Part shown: positions 1-8,580 of the stretch, in pieces
Layout of the letters: every line of letters begins with the position of its first letter
Position numbering within the stretch: position 1 is the first letter of the stretch
Assembly (NCBI RefSeq): GCF_004352845.1
Contig: NZ_SJRX01000002.1
Span: forward strand, 186,001-250,000
Origin: Luteimonas terricola
GTDB lineage: Bacteria; Pseudomonadota; Gammaproteobacteria; Xanthomonadales; Xanthomonadaceae
Reading direction: 5' to 3'
DNA length: 64,000 nucleotides
The notes under the pieces: model-generated
What the model was told of the DNA's origin: nothing
Database searches by the model: none
What the model saw: only the letters and a program-made list of their open reading frames with translations
Translations under genes and position numbers: made by a program

Positions 1-1
1 C

Positions 2-577
2 CTCGAGTCGGCCGAACGCATGTTCCTGGAGCACGGCTTCGAGGGCGTGAGCATGGACCAGATCGCCGCGCGCGCCGGGGTCTCCAAGCTCACCGTCTAC
101 AGCCATTTCGGCGACAAGGAAGCGCTGTTCATCGCGGCCGTCGAACACTGCTGCCGGCAGCAGGTGCCGCCGACGCTGTTCACCCCGGCCTCCGGCCAGC
201 CGCTGCGCCCGCGCCTGGTCGGCATCGCGCGGGCGGTGTACGCGCTGATGGTGTCGCCCGAGGCGATAGCGGGCTTCCGCCTGATGTGCGCGCCCACGCG
301 TCTGGGCTCGGAGCTTCCGGAAATGTTCTGGAACGCGGGCGCCGGCCACCTCCAGACCGGATTCGCGGCGCTGCTGGAGCGGCGCACGGCCGCGGGCGAA
401 CTGGCGGTCGACGATCCGGCGCGCGCGGCAGGCCAGTTCTTCGCCCTGCTCCGCGGCGACGTGCACCCGCGCTTCTTGATGGGCGTCGACGTCCTCCGCG
501 ACTTCGACGTCGACGCCCACATCGAGGCGACGGTGGATCTGTTCCTGCGCGCGTACGCCGTGCGCCCGGGTCACTGA
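2..577 (+). CDS. TetR/AcrR family transcriptional regulator (5' truncated)
   Basis: DNA-binding repressor of the TetR type. The open frame runs in from the left edge of the window, so the true start is missing. The first codons already read like the end of helix 1 (AERMFLEHGFEGVSMDQIA), followed by the helix-turn-helix AGVSKLTVYSHFGDKEALF at about residues 24-42 of the visible part. The rest is the alpha-helical ligand-binding domain, ending in a long C-terminal helix. About 191 residues are visible, close to full family length, so only about 10-20 residues are lost. The ligand and target cannot be told; its likely partner genes lie to the left of the window. The downstream gene is 130 bp away. 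Confidence 0.9.
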   Translation, partial: LESAERMFLEHGFEGVSMDQIAARAGVSKLTVYSHFGDKEALFIAAVEHCCRQQVPPTLFTPASGQPLRPRLVGIARAVYALMVSPEAIAGFRLMCAPTRLGSELPEMFWNAGAGHLQTGFAALLERRTAAGELAVDDPARAAGQFFALLRGDVHPRFLMGVDVLRDFDVDAHIEATVDLFLRAYAVRPGH

Positions 578-707
578 AGCGGCCGCCGACCGGCCCGGTG
601 ACTTCCGGCACTCAAGCCGTTCCGCCCCCGCGGCGATGCTGTCACGGCCAAACCCGCCAATTCACCGTAAAATGGCCGGTCACCCCGACCAGCCAGGCCC
701 CCACACC

Positions 708-1361
708 ATGACCCTCGATTTCGCCAAAGCCCGTGAAGCCATGGTCGAGCAGCAGATCCGCCCCTGGGACGTGCTCGACGTGCGCGTGCTCAACGTGCTG
801 CTCAGGATGCCGCGCGAGGCCTATGCGCCCGCCGCGCACCGCGCACTGGCCTATGCCGACATCGCGCTGCCCCTGGCCCACGGCGAATCGATGATGAAGC
901 CGGTGGTCGAAGGCCGCGCCCTGCAGGCCCTGGCGCTCGATGGCTCCGAGGACGTGCTTGAGATCGGCACTGGCGGCGGCTTCATGGCCGCCTGCCTGGG
1001 CCGTCTCGCGCGCTCGGTGACCACCATTGAACGCCACGCCGACCTCGCGGCGGGCGCGCAGGCCACCCTGCTTGCGCAGGGCGCCACCAGCGTCTCGGTC
1101 GAGCACGCGGACGCCTTCGCCTGGGAGCCCGGCCGCCAGTTCGACGCCATCTGCGTCACCGGCGCCGTGGACACGGTGCCTGAGCGCTTCCTCGGCTGGC
1201 TGCGTCCCGGCGGCCGCATGTTCATCGTGCACGGCCATGCGCCGGCGATGGAGGCACTGCTGGTGCACGCCGACGTCAACGGCCCGCGCATTGAATCGTT
1301 GTTCGAAACCGAACTCGCCTACCTGGCGGGCGCGGCGCCGGTCCCGGCATTCGCGTTCTGA
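708..1361 (+). CDS. Protein-L-isoaspartate O-methyltransferase family protein
   Basis: SAM-dependent methyltransferase of the Pcm family, which repairs isoaspartyl residues in damaged proteins. The 217-residue product has the SAM motif I EIGTGGGFMAACLG near residue 86, the acidic post-I loop TTIERHADLA, and the motif II region FDAICVTGAVDTVPE. The usual Pcm stretch before the SAM site is weaker (LPLAHGESMMKPVVEGRAL), as in the divergent Pcm-like proteins found beside tolC in xanthomonads. The ATG at 708 is preferred to an upstream in-frame ATG because the methyltransferase N-terminus (DFAKAREAMVEQQIRPWDV) begins there. It lies 28 bp upstream of tolC, so the two are probably co-transcribed. 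True isoaspartate activity is not certain. Confidence 0.85.
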   Translation: MTLDFAKAREAMVEQQIRPWDVLDVRVLNVLLRMPREAYAPAAHRALAYADIALPLAHGESMMKPVVEGRALQALALDGSEDVLEIGTGGGFMAACLGRLARSVTTIERHADLAAGAQATLLAQGATSVSVEHADAFAWEPGRQFDAICVTGAVDTVPERFLGWLRPGGRMFIVHGHAPAMEALLVHADVNGPRIESLFETELAYLAGAAPVPAFAF

Positions 1362-1389
1362 TCGCCCGCCCCTACAAGGACTCTCCCAG

Positions 1390-2754
1390 ATGATCCGTCG
1401 CCCCCTCGCCCTTGCACTCCTCCTCGCCCTGGTGCCCGCCGCGGCATCGGCCGAAGACCTGCTGCAGACCTACGAGCTGGCGCGCAGCAGCGACCCGGCC
1501 CTCGCGATTTCCGAATCCAACCGCGACATCAGCCACGAAGGCCGCGTCCAGGCCCGCGCCGCGCTGCTGCCGCAGATCAACGGCAGCGCATCGCTCAACC
1601 GCAGCTACGCGGCCGGCGTCGACGGCGACGCGCGCAGGCGCAGCGTCGGTGTCGATCTCAGCCAGACGGTGTTCGACCTCGGCGCGATCTCCAACCTGCG
1701 CGCGCAGAAGGACCTCGACACCGCCGCCGGCTTCGACCTCGATGCCGCCAACCACCAGCTGATCACGCGCACCTCGGCCGCCTACTTCAACGTCCTGGTC
1801 GCGATCGAGACCCTGGCCGCGGCCGAGGCCGCCGAGGCCGCGCTGCAGAAGCAGTTCGACTTTGCCGACAAGCGCCTGGAGGTCGGCCTGGCGCCGATCA
1901 CCGACGTCCACGAGGCCCGCGCCCAGTACGACGCCGCGCGCGCCAATACCATCCTGTCGCGCAACGCGCTCGAGGACGCCTACCAGGCACTGGCCGAGAT
2001 CACCGGGCGGCCGGTGCGCGAGCTGCGCGCGCTGCCCGAGGACTTCCAGCCCGAGGTGCCGGAAGGCGCCGGCCTGGATGGTTGGCTCGCGACCGCCATG
2101 GAGAACAACCCATCGCTGCGCGCGGCGGAGTACAGCGTGAATGCCGCCGAGCACGGCGTCACCACCGCCCGCTCCGGCCACCTGCCGCGGCTGTCCCTGG
2201 GCGCCGGCTACGACAACGGCGCGGCCTGGGGCGATATCGGGCAGGGCGGCGTGGGCGGCACATCCACCGGCGAAGGCCACAGCGTGGGCCTGACCCTGAC
2301 CGTGCCGATCTTCTCCGGCGGCGCCACCCAGTCGCAGGTCCGCCAGGCGCTGTCGCGTCGCGACATCTCCGAACAGCAGTTCGAACAGGCCCGCCGCGCG
2401 CTGGACCGCAACACCCGCAACGCCTACCAGACCGTGGTGGCGGGCGTCAGCGAGATCGAGGCCCGCCGCCAGGCGCTCATCTCCGCGCGCAGCGCCTACG
2501 AGGCCTCGCAGGTCGGCCTGGAAGTCGGCACCCGCACCGTGGTCGACGTGCTGATCAACCAGCAGAACCTGTTCAACGCCGAGCGCGAGTACGCGCTGGC
2601 GCGCTACAACTTCCTGCAGAACCGCCTGCTGCTGGCCCAGGCCGCCGGCACGCTCGGCATCGCCGACGTGCAGGAGATCAACCGCCTGCTCACCGTCGAC
2701 GCCGCCACGCCGCCGACCGGGCCGGGCACCGGCAGCAACGGCAGCAACGGCTGA
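1390..2754 (+). CDS. tolC: TolC family outer membrane efflux channel
   Basis: Outer membrane channel used by type I secretion and tripartite efflux pumps. The 454-residue product starts with a signal peptide (RRPLALALLLALVPAAASA) that should be cut before EDLLQTYELA. It then carries the two repeated coiled-coil/beta-strand halves of TolC: the first around DPALAISESNRDISHEGR, the second around NPSLRAAEYSVNAAEHGV. The conserved terminal motif VGTRTVVDVLINQQNLFNAEREYA is present in pieces near residue 380. The ATG at 1390 begins the signal peptide; the frame stays open far upstream but overlaps the previous gene. A strong hairpin follows the stop. No inner-membrane or adaptor partner is adjacent, as expected for a shared TolC. 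Confidence 0.93.
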   Translation: MIRRPLALALLLALVPAAASAEDLLQTYELARSSDPALAISESNRDISHEGRVQARAALLPQINGSASLNRSYAAGVDGDARRRSVGVDLSQTVFDLGAISNLRAQKDLDTAAGFDLDAANHQLITRTSAAYFNVLVAIETLAAAEAAEAALQKQFDFADKRLEVGLAPITDVHEARAQYDAARANTILSRNALEDAYQALAEITGRPVRELRALPEDFQPEVPEGAGLDGWLATAMENNPSLRAAEYSVNAAEHGVTTARSGHLPRLSLGAGYDNGAAWGDIGQGGVGGTSTGEGHSVGLTLTVPIFSGGATQSQVRQALSRRDISEQQFEQARRALDRNTRNAYQTVVAGVSEIEARRQALISARSAYEASQVGLEVGTRTVVDVLINQQNLFNAEREYALARYNFLQNRLLLAQAAGTLGIADVQEINRLLTVDAATPPTGPGTGSNGSNG

Positions 2755-2759
2755 ACACC

Positions 2760-2799
2760 GCCATGATCACGCCGGAGGCAGCTCCGGCGTGATCATGGC
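2760..2799. terminator. Bidirectional hairpin between tolC and waaA
   Basis: Perfect inverted repeat with 18-bp arms (2760-2777 and 2782-2799) and a 4-nt loop GCAG, placed between the convergent tolC and waaA genes. The right arm and part of the left arm are the last codons and stop of waaA, so this DNA both codes and terminates. There is no clear T-run on either strand, so it is a hairpin of terminator type rather than a textbook Rho-independent site. The position and perfect pairing make a bidirectional terminator the best reading. Confidence 0.7.
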
Positions 2800-4074
2800 C
2801 AGGGTCCGCGCCAGGGCGCCACGCCCCTCCTGCACCAGGCGCAGGCCCTCGGCCACCATCGCCGCGCGCGCGGCATCGTCGGCCAGGAGTTCACCCACCG
2901 CGTCACCCACGGCATCGGTATCGGCGCCGATGCGCAGCGCGCCCGCCTCATCCATCCGCCGCGCGATGTCGACGAAGTTGTGCAGGTGCGGGCCGGTGAC
3001 CACAGCCACGCCCAGGGCCGCGGGTTCGAGCAGGTTGTGGCCGCCCACCGCCTGCAGGCTGCCCCCGACGAAGGCCACCCGCGCGCAGGGATAGAAGTGC
3101 ACCAGTTCGCCCAGGGTGTCGATCACGAAGACATCGTCGCCGCCGTCGGGCCAGCGGGTGAGCTTGCGCGTGGCCACCCGCCAGCCGGCCTCGACGCAGG
3201 CCTGGGCCACCGGCCGGAAGCGCTCCGGATGGCGCGGCGCCCACAGCAGCACCAGGTCGGGCCAGCGCGCACGCAGCCGGCGGTGGATGGCGATCACCGC
3301 GGCCTCTTCCTCGGGATGGGTGCTGGCGGCGATCCAGGCCAGGCGCCCGCCGCTGTGCTCCGTAAAGGCGGCCGAGATGCGGCGCGCCGCATCGTCGACC
3401 GTGATGTCGAACTTGAGGTTGCCCAGGACCGACACCGCCTCCGGCTTCGCGCCCAGGCGCACGAAGCGCGCACCGTCGGCCTCGGACTGCGCGGCCACGC
3501 GCGCCAGCGTGCGCAGCGCGCGGGCGATCAGCGGGCGCAGCACCCGGTAGCCGCGCAGCGAGCGCTCCGACAGGCGCGCGTTGACCAGGTAGGCGGGGAT
3601 GCCGTGGTCGCGGCTGCAGAACAGTAGGTTGGGCCAGAGTTCGGTCTCCAGCACCAGCGCCAGCCGCGGACGGAAATGGCCGAGGAAGCGGCGCACCGCG
3701 CCCGACAGGTCATAGGGCAGGTAGACGTGGTCGACGCGCTCGCCCCAGAGCGCGCGCACGCGCGCCGAGCCGGTCGGAGTGATGGTGGTCACCAGCAGGC
3801 GCAGGTCGGGCCGCTGTTCGAGCAGGGCGTTGACCAGCGGCGCGGCGGCATTGACCTCGCCCACCGAGACCGCGTGCACCCACACGCAGCCGTCGTCCAG
3901 CGGCGGGGTGCGGTAGGCGGCGTAGCGTTCCCCCCAGCGCTCGAGATATTCGGCCTGGCGGAAGCCGCGCCAGACCAGGTGGTAGACGGTGACCGGCAGC
4001 AGCAGGTACAGCGCCGCCGAGTACAGGCCGCGCAGCAGGCGTTCGACGGCGCGGTCACGGGGGGCTGCCTCCAT
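2767..4074 (-). CDS. waaA: 3-deoxy-D-manno-octulosonic acid transferase (Kdo transferase)
   Basis: Inner-membrane glycosyltransferase of family GT30 that adds Kdo from CMP-Kdo to lipid IVA, an essential step of lipopolysaccharide synthesis. The 435-residue product has an N-terminal membrane anchor (SAALYLLLPVTVYHLVW), the family motif VHAVSVGEVNAAAPLVNAL with the catalytic Glu, the Rossmann region LLVTTITPTGSARV, and the donor site FVGGSLQAVGGHNLLEPAA near residue 330. The ATG at 4074 fits the known WaaA N-terminus; a longer in-frame extension would cross the divergent acyltransferase gene. It is divergent from an LpxL-type gene 66 bp away, forming a lipid A/core locus. Confidence 0.94.
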   Translation of the reverse strand: MEAAPRDRAVERLLRGLYSAALYLLLPVTVYHLVWRGFRQAEYLERWGERYAAYRTPPLDDGCVWVHAVSVGEVNAAAPLVNALLEQRPDLRLLVTTITPTGSARVRALWGERVDHVYLPYDLSGAVRRFLGHFRPRLALVLETELWPNLLFCSRDHGIPAYLVNARLSERSLRGYRVLRPLIARALRTLARVAAQSEADGARFVRLGAKPEAVSVLGNLKFDITVDDAARRISAAFTEHSGGRLAWIAASTHPEEEAAVIAIHRRLRARWPDLVLLWAPRHPERFRPVAQACVEAGWRVATRKLTRWPDGGDDVFVIDTLGELVHFYPCARVAFVGGSLQAVGGHNLLEPAALGVAVVTGPHLHNFVDIARRMDEAGALRIGADTDAVGDAVGELLADDAARAAMVAEGLRLVQEGRGALARTLAMITPELPPA

Positions 4075-4140
4075 GCTGCAAGGATAGCGAAGCCACCGCG
4101 GCAGCGGGCGAATGCGCCGCCCTCCCCGTAGAATCCATGC

Positions 4141-5046
4141 ATGGCCGAACATCGCGAGAAACCGCCGCTGGGACCGCGGCACTGGCCGACATGGCTCGGA
4201 ATCGGCGCGATGGCGCTGCTCGCGCGCCTGCCCTGGCCGCTGCAGCGCGCGCTGGGGTGCGGCATCGGCGCGCTGCTGCGGCGCGCGCTGCCCTCGCGGC
4301 GGCGGATCGCCGCGCGCAACCTCGAGCTGTGCTTCCCGGAGCTCGACGCCGACGCGCGCGACGCGCTGCTGCGCCGCCACTTCGCCGCCATCGGCATCGG
4401 CCTGTTCGAATTCGCCCGCGCCTGGTGGGGCTCGGTGGCACCGCTGCGCCGCGGCCTCGTGGTCGAGGGCCTGGAGCACATGGACGCCGCGCGCGCCGGT
4501 GGCCGCGGAGTGATCGTGGTCAGCGGCCACTTCACCACGCTCGAGGTCTGCGGCCGGCTGATGTGCGACCACGTGCCACTGGCCGGCATGTACCGCCCGC
4601 ACGCGCAGCCGGCGATGGAATGGGCGGTGCGCCGCGGCCGCATGCGCTACGCCGCGGCGATGTTCCCCAAGCAGGACCTGCGCGGCACCGTGCGCCACCT
4701 CAAGCGCGGCGGCCTGCTCTGGTACGCGCCCGACCAGGACCCGAGCCGTGGCGAAAGCGTGTACGTGCCCTTCTTCGGCCAGCCCGCGCACAGCCTGACC
4801 TCGACCCACCAGCTCGCACGCATGTCGGGCGCGGCGGTGCTGTTCTTCCAGCATGCGCGGCGCGAGGACGGCGGCTACACCTTGCGCCTGTTCCCGGCGA
4901 GCGAGGGCTATCCCTCGCGCGATGCGACCGCGGACACCGCCGAGGTGATGGCCGCGATCGAGGCCATGGCGCGCGCGGCGCCGGAGCAGTACCTCTGGAT
5001 CCATCGCCGCTTCAAGCGGCAGCCCGACGGCAGCTCGGCCTACTGA
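4141..5046 (+). CDS. Lysophospholipid/lipid A acyltransferase (LpxL/HtrB family)
   Basis: Late acyltransferase that adds a secondary acyl chain to Kdo2-lipid IVA at the inner membrane. The 301-residue protein has the family H-X4-D/E site as VVSGHFTTLEVCGR near residue 126, an early segment rich in hydrophobic residues (WLGIGAMALLARLPWPLQRALG), the RNLELCFPELD motif, and a C-terminal YLWIHRRFK motif. The ATG at 4141 has no Shine-Dalgarno but sits 6 nt after a TAGAAT hexamer (4129-4134), so the mRNA may be leaderless. Its stop overlaps the convergent O-antigen ligase-like gene by 7 bp. Whether it adds laurate, myristate or another chain cannot be read. Confidence 0.9.
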   Translation: MAEHREKPPLGPRHWPTWLGIGAMALLARLPWPLQRALGCGIGALLRRALPSRRRIAARNLELCFPELDADARDALLRRHFAAIGIGLFEFARAWWGSVAPLRRGLVVEGLEHMDAARAGGRGVIVVSGHFTTLEVCGRLMCDHVPLAGMYRPHAQPAMEWAVRRGRMRYAAAMFPKQDLRGTVRHLKRGGLLWYAPDQDPSRGESVYVPFFGQPAHSLTSTHQLARMSGAAVLFFQHARREDGGYTLRLFPASEGYPSRDATADTAEVMAAIEAMARAAPEQYLWIHRRFKRQPDGSSAY

Positions 5047-6395
5047 GGCGGCGGACTCAGCGCGCCGCCTCCCTGCGCCTGGTCAGCATGGGCCAACAGG
5101 CTGCCGGCATACAGCGCGGCCAGCATCAGGGTCAGCGCGCCCCAGAAGGTGGAATAGAAGGCCAGGTGGGTGTTGAGCGGGAACACCGTCACCAGCAGCG
5201 CCAGCATGGCCGGCCGCGCCCGCTCACGCGCGGCAGCGTTCGCGTAGCGCCAGGCGCGCAGCGCCAGGGCCACGCCCGCAAGCCACAGCAGCAGGCCCAG
5301 GATGCCGGTCTCGCTGAGCACCTCGAGCACGATCTGGTGCGCGTGCAGGGCCGGGCCATCGCCCCAGGCGGCCAGGGTGCCGGCCTCCGGGTCGCAGGCC
5401 GGGAAGGCCTCGCGGAAGCCGCGCACGCCGACGCCGTTGACCGGGTGTTCGCGCACCATGCACAGGGCTGCGCCCCAGATCCGCGCGCGGCCGGACAGCG
5501 CGGAATCGACGCCGGTTTCGTCGGCCTGGAGGGCATGCGTGGTCCGCTCCATGCGGCCCCGCACCTCCGGTGATGCCAGGCCGATCGCCACCGTCACCGC
5601 GACGCCGGCGGCGAACACCAGCAGCAGCCGCTTCCAGCCCAGCAGGCGCCAGCCCGACAGCAGCAGCACCAGCGCGTACGTCAGCCACGAGGCGCGCGAA
5701 CCGGCGAACACGATGACCACGCCGATCGCCGCCGCCGCGAGCACCCAGCCCGCGGTGTGCCAGCGGCGGCCGGCCGCATAGAGCGCGAACGGCGACAGGC
5801 TCGCCAGCACCAGGCCGAGCTTGAGGTTGCAGGGCCCGAGCACGCCGCCCAGGCGGTCGGCCTGCGCCAGCTCGTCCAGGTTGCACATGGGCCGGCCGCT
5901 GATCGCCTGCTTGGCGACGTCGATGCCCCAGAACAACGGGCTGGTGTCGAAGGCCACCTCGACCAGGGCGTCGAGGGTCCAGATGGCGACGATCACCGCC
6001 AGTCCTGCGAAGGTCAGGCGCCGGCCACGGTCGTCGGCGACGGCGATCGCCACCAGCCACAGGAAGGGCAGGTAGCGCAGGTCGACCGCGGCTTCGCGCA
6101 GCGCGCGCCCGGCATCGACCGAGCCCACCGTCGACAGCAGCTCGGGCAGCCAGTAGGCGAAGAACAACACGCTGGTCAGCGCCCAGGCCGGGCCGCTGAG
6201 CAGCTGCGCGCCGCCGCGGAAGCGCGTGCCCAGGAGTTTGATGATGGCCCCAAGGGCACCGAGCACCATGATGCCCTCGGCGTAGCCCGGCGCCGGCCAC
6301 AGGGCCACGAAGGCCAGCACCCAGTGCGGCGCCCAGCGCCAGCCGGCGGCGGACACGTACGGCGCCGGTGGCGCGATGTCAGCGGAGTTCGTCAT
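5040..6395 (-). CDS. O-antigen ligase family membrane protein
   Basis: Polytopic inner-membrane protein of the Wzy/WaaL ligase class, which joins O-antigen or other glycans to lipid A-core, or polymerises them. The 451-residue product has about ten or more hydrophobic segments, the Wzy_C core LLSGWRLLGWKRLLLVFAAG, and the large periplasmic loop with RARIWGAALCMVREHPVNGV and HAHQIVLEVLSETGILGLLL, the usual ligase signature. The ATG at 6395 lies inside the 3' end of the upstream glycosyltransferase gene (17-bp overlap), so the pair is an operon with coupled translation. Ligase and polymerase cannot be separated by sequence alone. Confidence 0.86.
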   Translation of the reverse strand: MTNSADIAPPAPYVSAAGWRWAPHWVLAFVALWPAPGYAEGIMVLGALGAIIKLLGTRFRGGAQLLSGPAWALTSVLFFAYWLPELLSTVGSVDAGRALREAAVDLRYLPFLWLVAIAVADDRGRRLTFAGLAVIVAIWTLDALVEVAFDTSPLFWGIDVAKQAISGRPMCNLDELAQADRLGGVLGPCNLKLGLVLASLSPFALYAAGRRWHTAGWVLAAAAIGVVIVFAGSRASWLTYALVLLLSGWRLLGWKRLLLVFAAGVAVTVAIGLASPEVRGRMERTTHALQADETGVDSALSGRARIWGAALCMVREHPVNGVGVRGFREAFPACDPEAGTLAAWGDGPALHAHQIVLEVLSETGILGLLLWLAGVALALRAWRYANAAARERARPAMLALLVTVFPLNTHLAFYSTFWGALTLMLAALYAGSLLAHADQAQGGGALSPPPQ

Positions 6396-7509
6396 AGACC
6401 GAGAGCGTGGCGTCCTGCATGGACCGGAGCGAATACCTGGCGGGAACCATCGCGGGAATCGTAGCCGGAAGCGATCCGTCGCGCGCGAGCAGCGCCTGTG
6501 CGCGGGCGTGCAGCGCGTCGGCGTCGAAGGCCGGCACCGCACCGGCGGGCTGCAGTTCGTGCAGCAGCTCGCCGACGCCGCCGTGGTCCCAGCCGAGCAC
6601 CGGACGACCGACGGAGATGGCTTCGATCACCGTGCGGCCGAAGGCCTCGGGCTTGCGCGAGAGCTGCAGCACCAGGTCGCAGGCGGCATAGGCGGCGGCG
6701 ATGGCGGCGGTGGGTGGCGTGATCGCCACTGCGTCGGCGATGCCCAGCTCCAGTGCGCGCGATTCGAGCTCGGCGAGGTAGGCCGTGCGCGCCGGGTCAC
6801 GCGCGCCGGGCATCCACAGCCGCGCGTCGCGACCGTCGGCGCGCAGCGCGGCCAGCAGGTCGAGCGCATCGGCATGCCCCTTCAGCCGGGTGCCGCGTCC
6901 GGGCAGGAGCAGGAGTGGACCGTCGCCGCCCAGCCGCGGCTCGGCAACTGCCGCGGCGGCGCGCGCGGCGCGGTCGGGCAGCGGCGCGCGCGGGAACTCC
7001 GCGGGATCGATGCCGCGCGGGATGACCCGGAGGCGGTCGGAGGCGGTGCGGGGATAGTGGCGCAGGACATGCCCGCGCACGGTGTCGGACACGCAGATCA
7101 CCCGCTCGCCGCGGGCCATGACCTCGCTGTAGCGCGAGGGCGAGTTGAGGCCGTGCACGGTGGTGACGAACCGCGGGCGCGCGTCCGCGGCCAGCCCGCG
7201 CAGCGCACGCCAGCCGACCCAGGCCGGCAGCCGCGAGCGCGCGTGCACGATGTCCACGCCCTGCTCGACCAGCAGCCGCCGCAGCGGGCGCACCAGGCGC
7301 AGGGTGGCCGGCGACTTGCGGCCGATGTCGAGCTCGACGTGCTCGGCGCCGGCGTCAAGCAGCGCCGGCAGCAGGCGGCCGCCCGCGGACACCACCAGCG
7401 CGCGGTGCCCGGCCGCGACCAAGGCCGCGGAGACTTCCAGCGTGGAACGTTCGACGCCGCCCGACTCCAGGGCCGGGAGCAGCTGCAGGACGGTCAGCGG
7501 CCCGGGCAT
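6379..7509 (-). CDS. Glycosyltransferase family 4 (GT-B fold)
   Basis: Retaining glycosyltransferase likely to build the lipopolysaccharide core or a surface glycan. The 376-residue product starts at the N-terminal Rossmann motif VLQLLPALESGGVERSTLEV, has the linker VVIP-like DRLRVIPRGIDPAEF, and ends with the nucleotide-sugar site EAFGRTVIEAISVGRPVLGW, an E-X7-E motif near residue 290. The start is an ATG at 7509. It precedes and overlaps the O-antigen ligase-like gene, and both lie beside waaA and an LpxL-type gene, so a role in lipopolysaccharide assembly is inferred. Donor and acceptor sugars are unknown. Confidence 0.9.
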   Translation of the reverse strand: MPGPLTVLQLLPALESGGVERSTLEVSAALVAAGHRALVVSAGGRLLPALLDAGAEHVELDIGRKSPATLRLVRPLRRLLVEQGVDIVHARSRLPAWVGWRALRGLAADARPRFVTTVHGLNSPSRYSEVMARGERVICVSDTVRGHVLRHYPRTASDRLRVIPRGIDPAEFPRAPLPDRAARAAAAVAEPRLGGDGPLLLLPGRGTRLKGHADALDLLAALRADGRDARLWMPGARDPARTAYLAELESRALELGIADAVAITPPTAAIAAAYAACDLVLQLSRKPEAFGRTVIEAISVGRPVLGWDHGGVGELLHELQPAGAVPAFDADALHARAQALLARDGSLPATIPAMVPARYSLRSMQDATLSVYDELR

Positions 7510-7534
7510 GCGCCGGCGGCGCGCCGCGCCGTGC

Positions 7535-7735
7535 TCAGTCGACCAGGACGAAGTGGGCGCCGCAGTAGGGGCAATCGGACTGCCCGCCTTCGGTCTCGAT
7601 CGGCAGGTACACGCGCGGATGCGAGTTCCACAGCGCCATCGACGGCAGCGGGCAGCTCAGCGGCAGGTCGGCGCGGCGCACCTCGTACTGCGTCTGGGCG
7701 TTGGCCTGGGTGGGCTGCGACGTGGCGGTGGACAT
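7535..7735 (-). CDS. Small zinc-finger protein (zf-CHCC type)
   Basis: Small cytoplasmic protein of 66 residues with a C-H-C-C zinc site: the Cys of LSCPLPSMALWNSHP, the His of NSHPRVYLPIE, and the CPYC pair of DCPYCGAHF near the C-terminus. This pattern matches the zf-CHCC family that also includes the complex I subunit NDUFS6. The ATG at 7735 is chosen over an earlier in-frame start because the conserved part needs nothing more. It lies 25 bp upstream of the GT4 gene on the same strand, so it may lead that operon. The function in bacteria is not known. Confidence 0.85.
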   Translation of the reverse strand: MSTATSQPTQANAQTQYEVRRADLPLSCPLPSMALWNSHPRVYLPIETEGGQSDCPYCGAHFVLVD

Positions 7736-7800
7736 CGTGACGTGACCGGGGGCTGCGGGGACGCGCACAGTTTAGCGCGCCGGCGCGCGCGTGGCCCGCG

Positions 7801-8580
7801 TCAGGCGGGCAGTTCGAAAAGCAGCAGCCAGGCCGTCCCCACGCCGGCGGCAGTCAGCGAGCCAGGCCCCGCGATGCCCCCTGCCGTCCAGCCGAGGCCG
7901 TCGCCGGCGGCGAGGCGCGGGCCGTCCGCGATGACGGCGCCCTCCAGTACCTCGAGCCAGTAGCGGCCACCGCTGCCGGAAGGAAGGGCAAGGGTCGCGC
8001 CGGCATCGATGCGCGCCGCCATGATCCGCGCCTGCTGGCGCAGCGGCAGGCTGCCCTTGCGGCCATCGACGGCTGCCAACGTGATCCAGGCACCCGCAGC
8101 GGAGGCAGGATCACCCGTGCCGACTTCGGGATCGGCCCCCGACCCGGCGACGCGCACCGCCAGCGCCGGGGACGCGTTCACCCGGTCCGGCTGCAGCCAG
8201 CACTCCAGCAGTCGCAGCGGGGCAACGGCCGAGGCGTTGGCCAGGCGCGATTGCATGCCATGCCCGGCGCCCATCCAGAGCGCGTCGCCCCTTGCCACCC
8301 GATGGCGTCCGAGATCGCCGCAATCGACGTCCAGGGCGCCATCGAGCACCAGCACGAGCCGCTCCATGTTGGCCACGCGGCCGTCGTCGCGGATGGCGCC
8401 GGAAGCCCAGGCCTGCCGCGACAGCACGCGCAGGGCGCCCCAGCCCATCCAGTCGCGATCGACATCGACGCCGCGCGAAAACGCTTCGGTCACGTCGATG
8501 CCGTCGCTGCTCCAGCGTCCACGCGCGATGGCGGGACGCAGCCCCGGCGCGACGGCGCCATGGCCCGGACCCGCACTCAT
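7801..8580 (-). CDS. Pirin-like bicupin protein lacking the usual metal ligands
   Basis: Product of 259 residues with two cupin halves of the pirin/YhaK type: [54 protein letters not shown] and a C-terminal beta domain ([20 protein letters not shown]). Typical pirins bind a metal through HPH...H-x-E. Here the HPHxGFE position reads [12 protein letters not shown] and the HSE position reads MQSR, so the site looks lost. The start at 8580 overlaps the stop of the nitroreductase gene by 4 bp (ATGA), implying translational coupling. Quercetinase or redox-sensor roles known for pirins should not be assumed here. Confidence 0.75.
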   Translation of the reverse strand: MSAGPGHGAVAPGLRPAIARGRWSSDGIDVTEAFSRGVDVDRDWMGWGALRVLSRQAWASGAIRDDGRVANMERLVLVLDGALDVDCGDLGRHRVARGDALWMGAGHGMQSRLANASAVAPLRLLECWLQPDRVNASPALAVRVAGSGADPEVGTGDPASAAGAWITLAAVDGRKGSLPLRQQARIMAARIDAGATLALPSGSGGRYWLEVLEGAVIADGPRLAAGDGLGWTAGGIAGPGSLTAAGVGTAWLLLFELPA

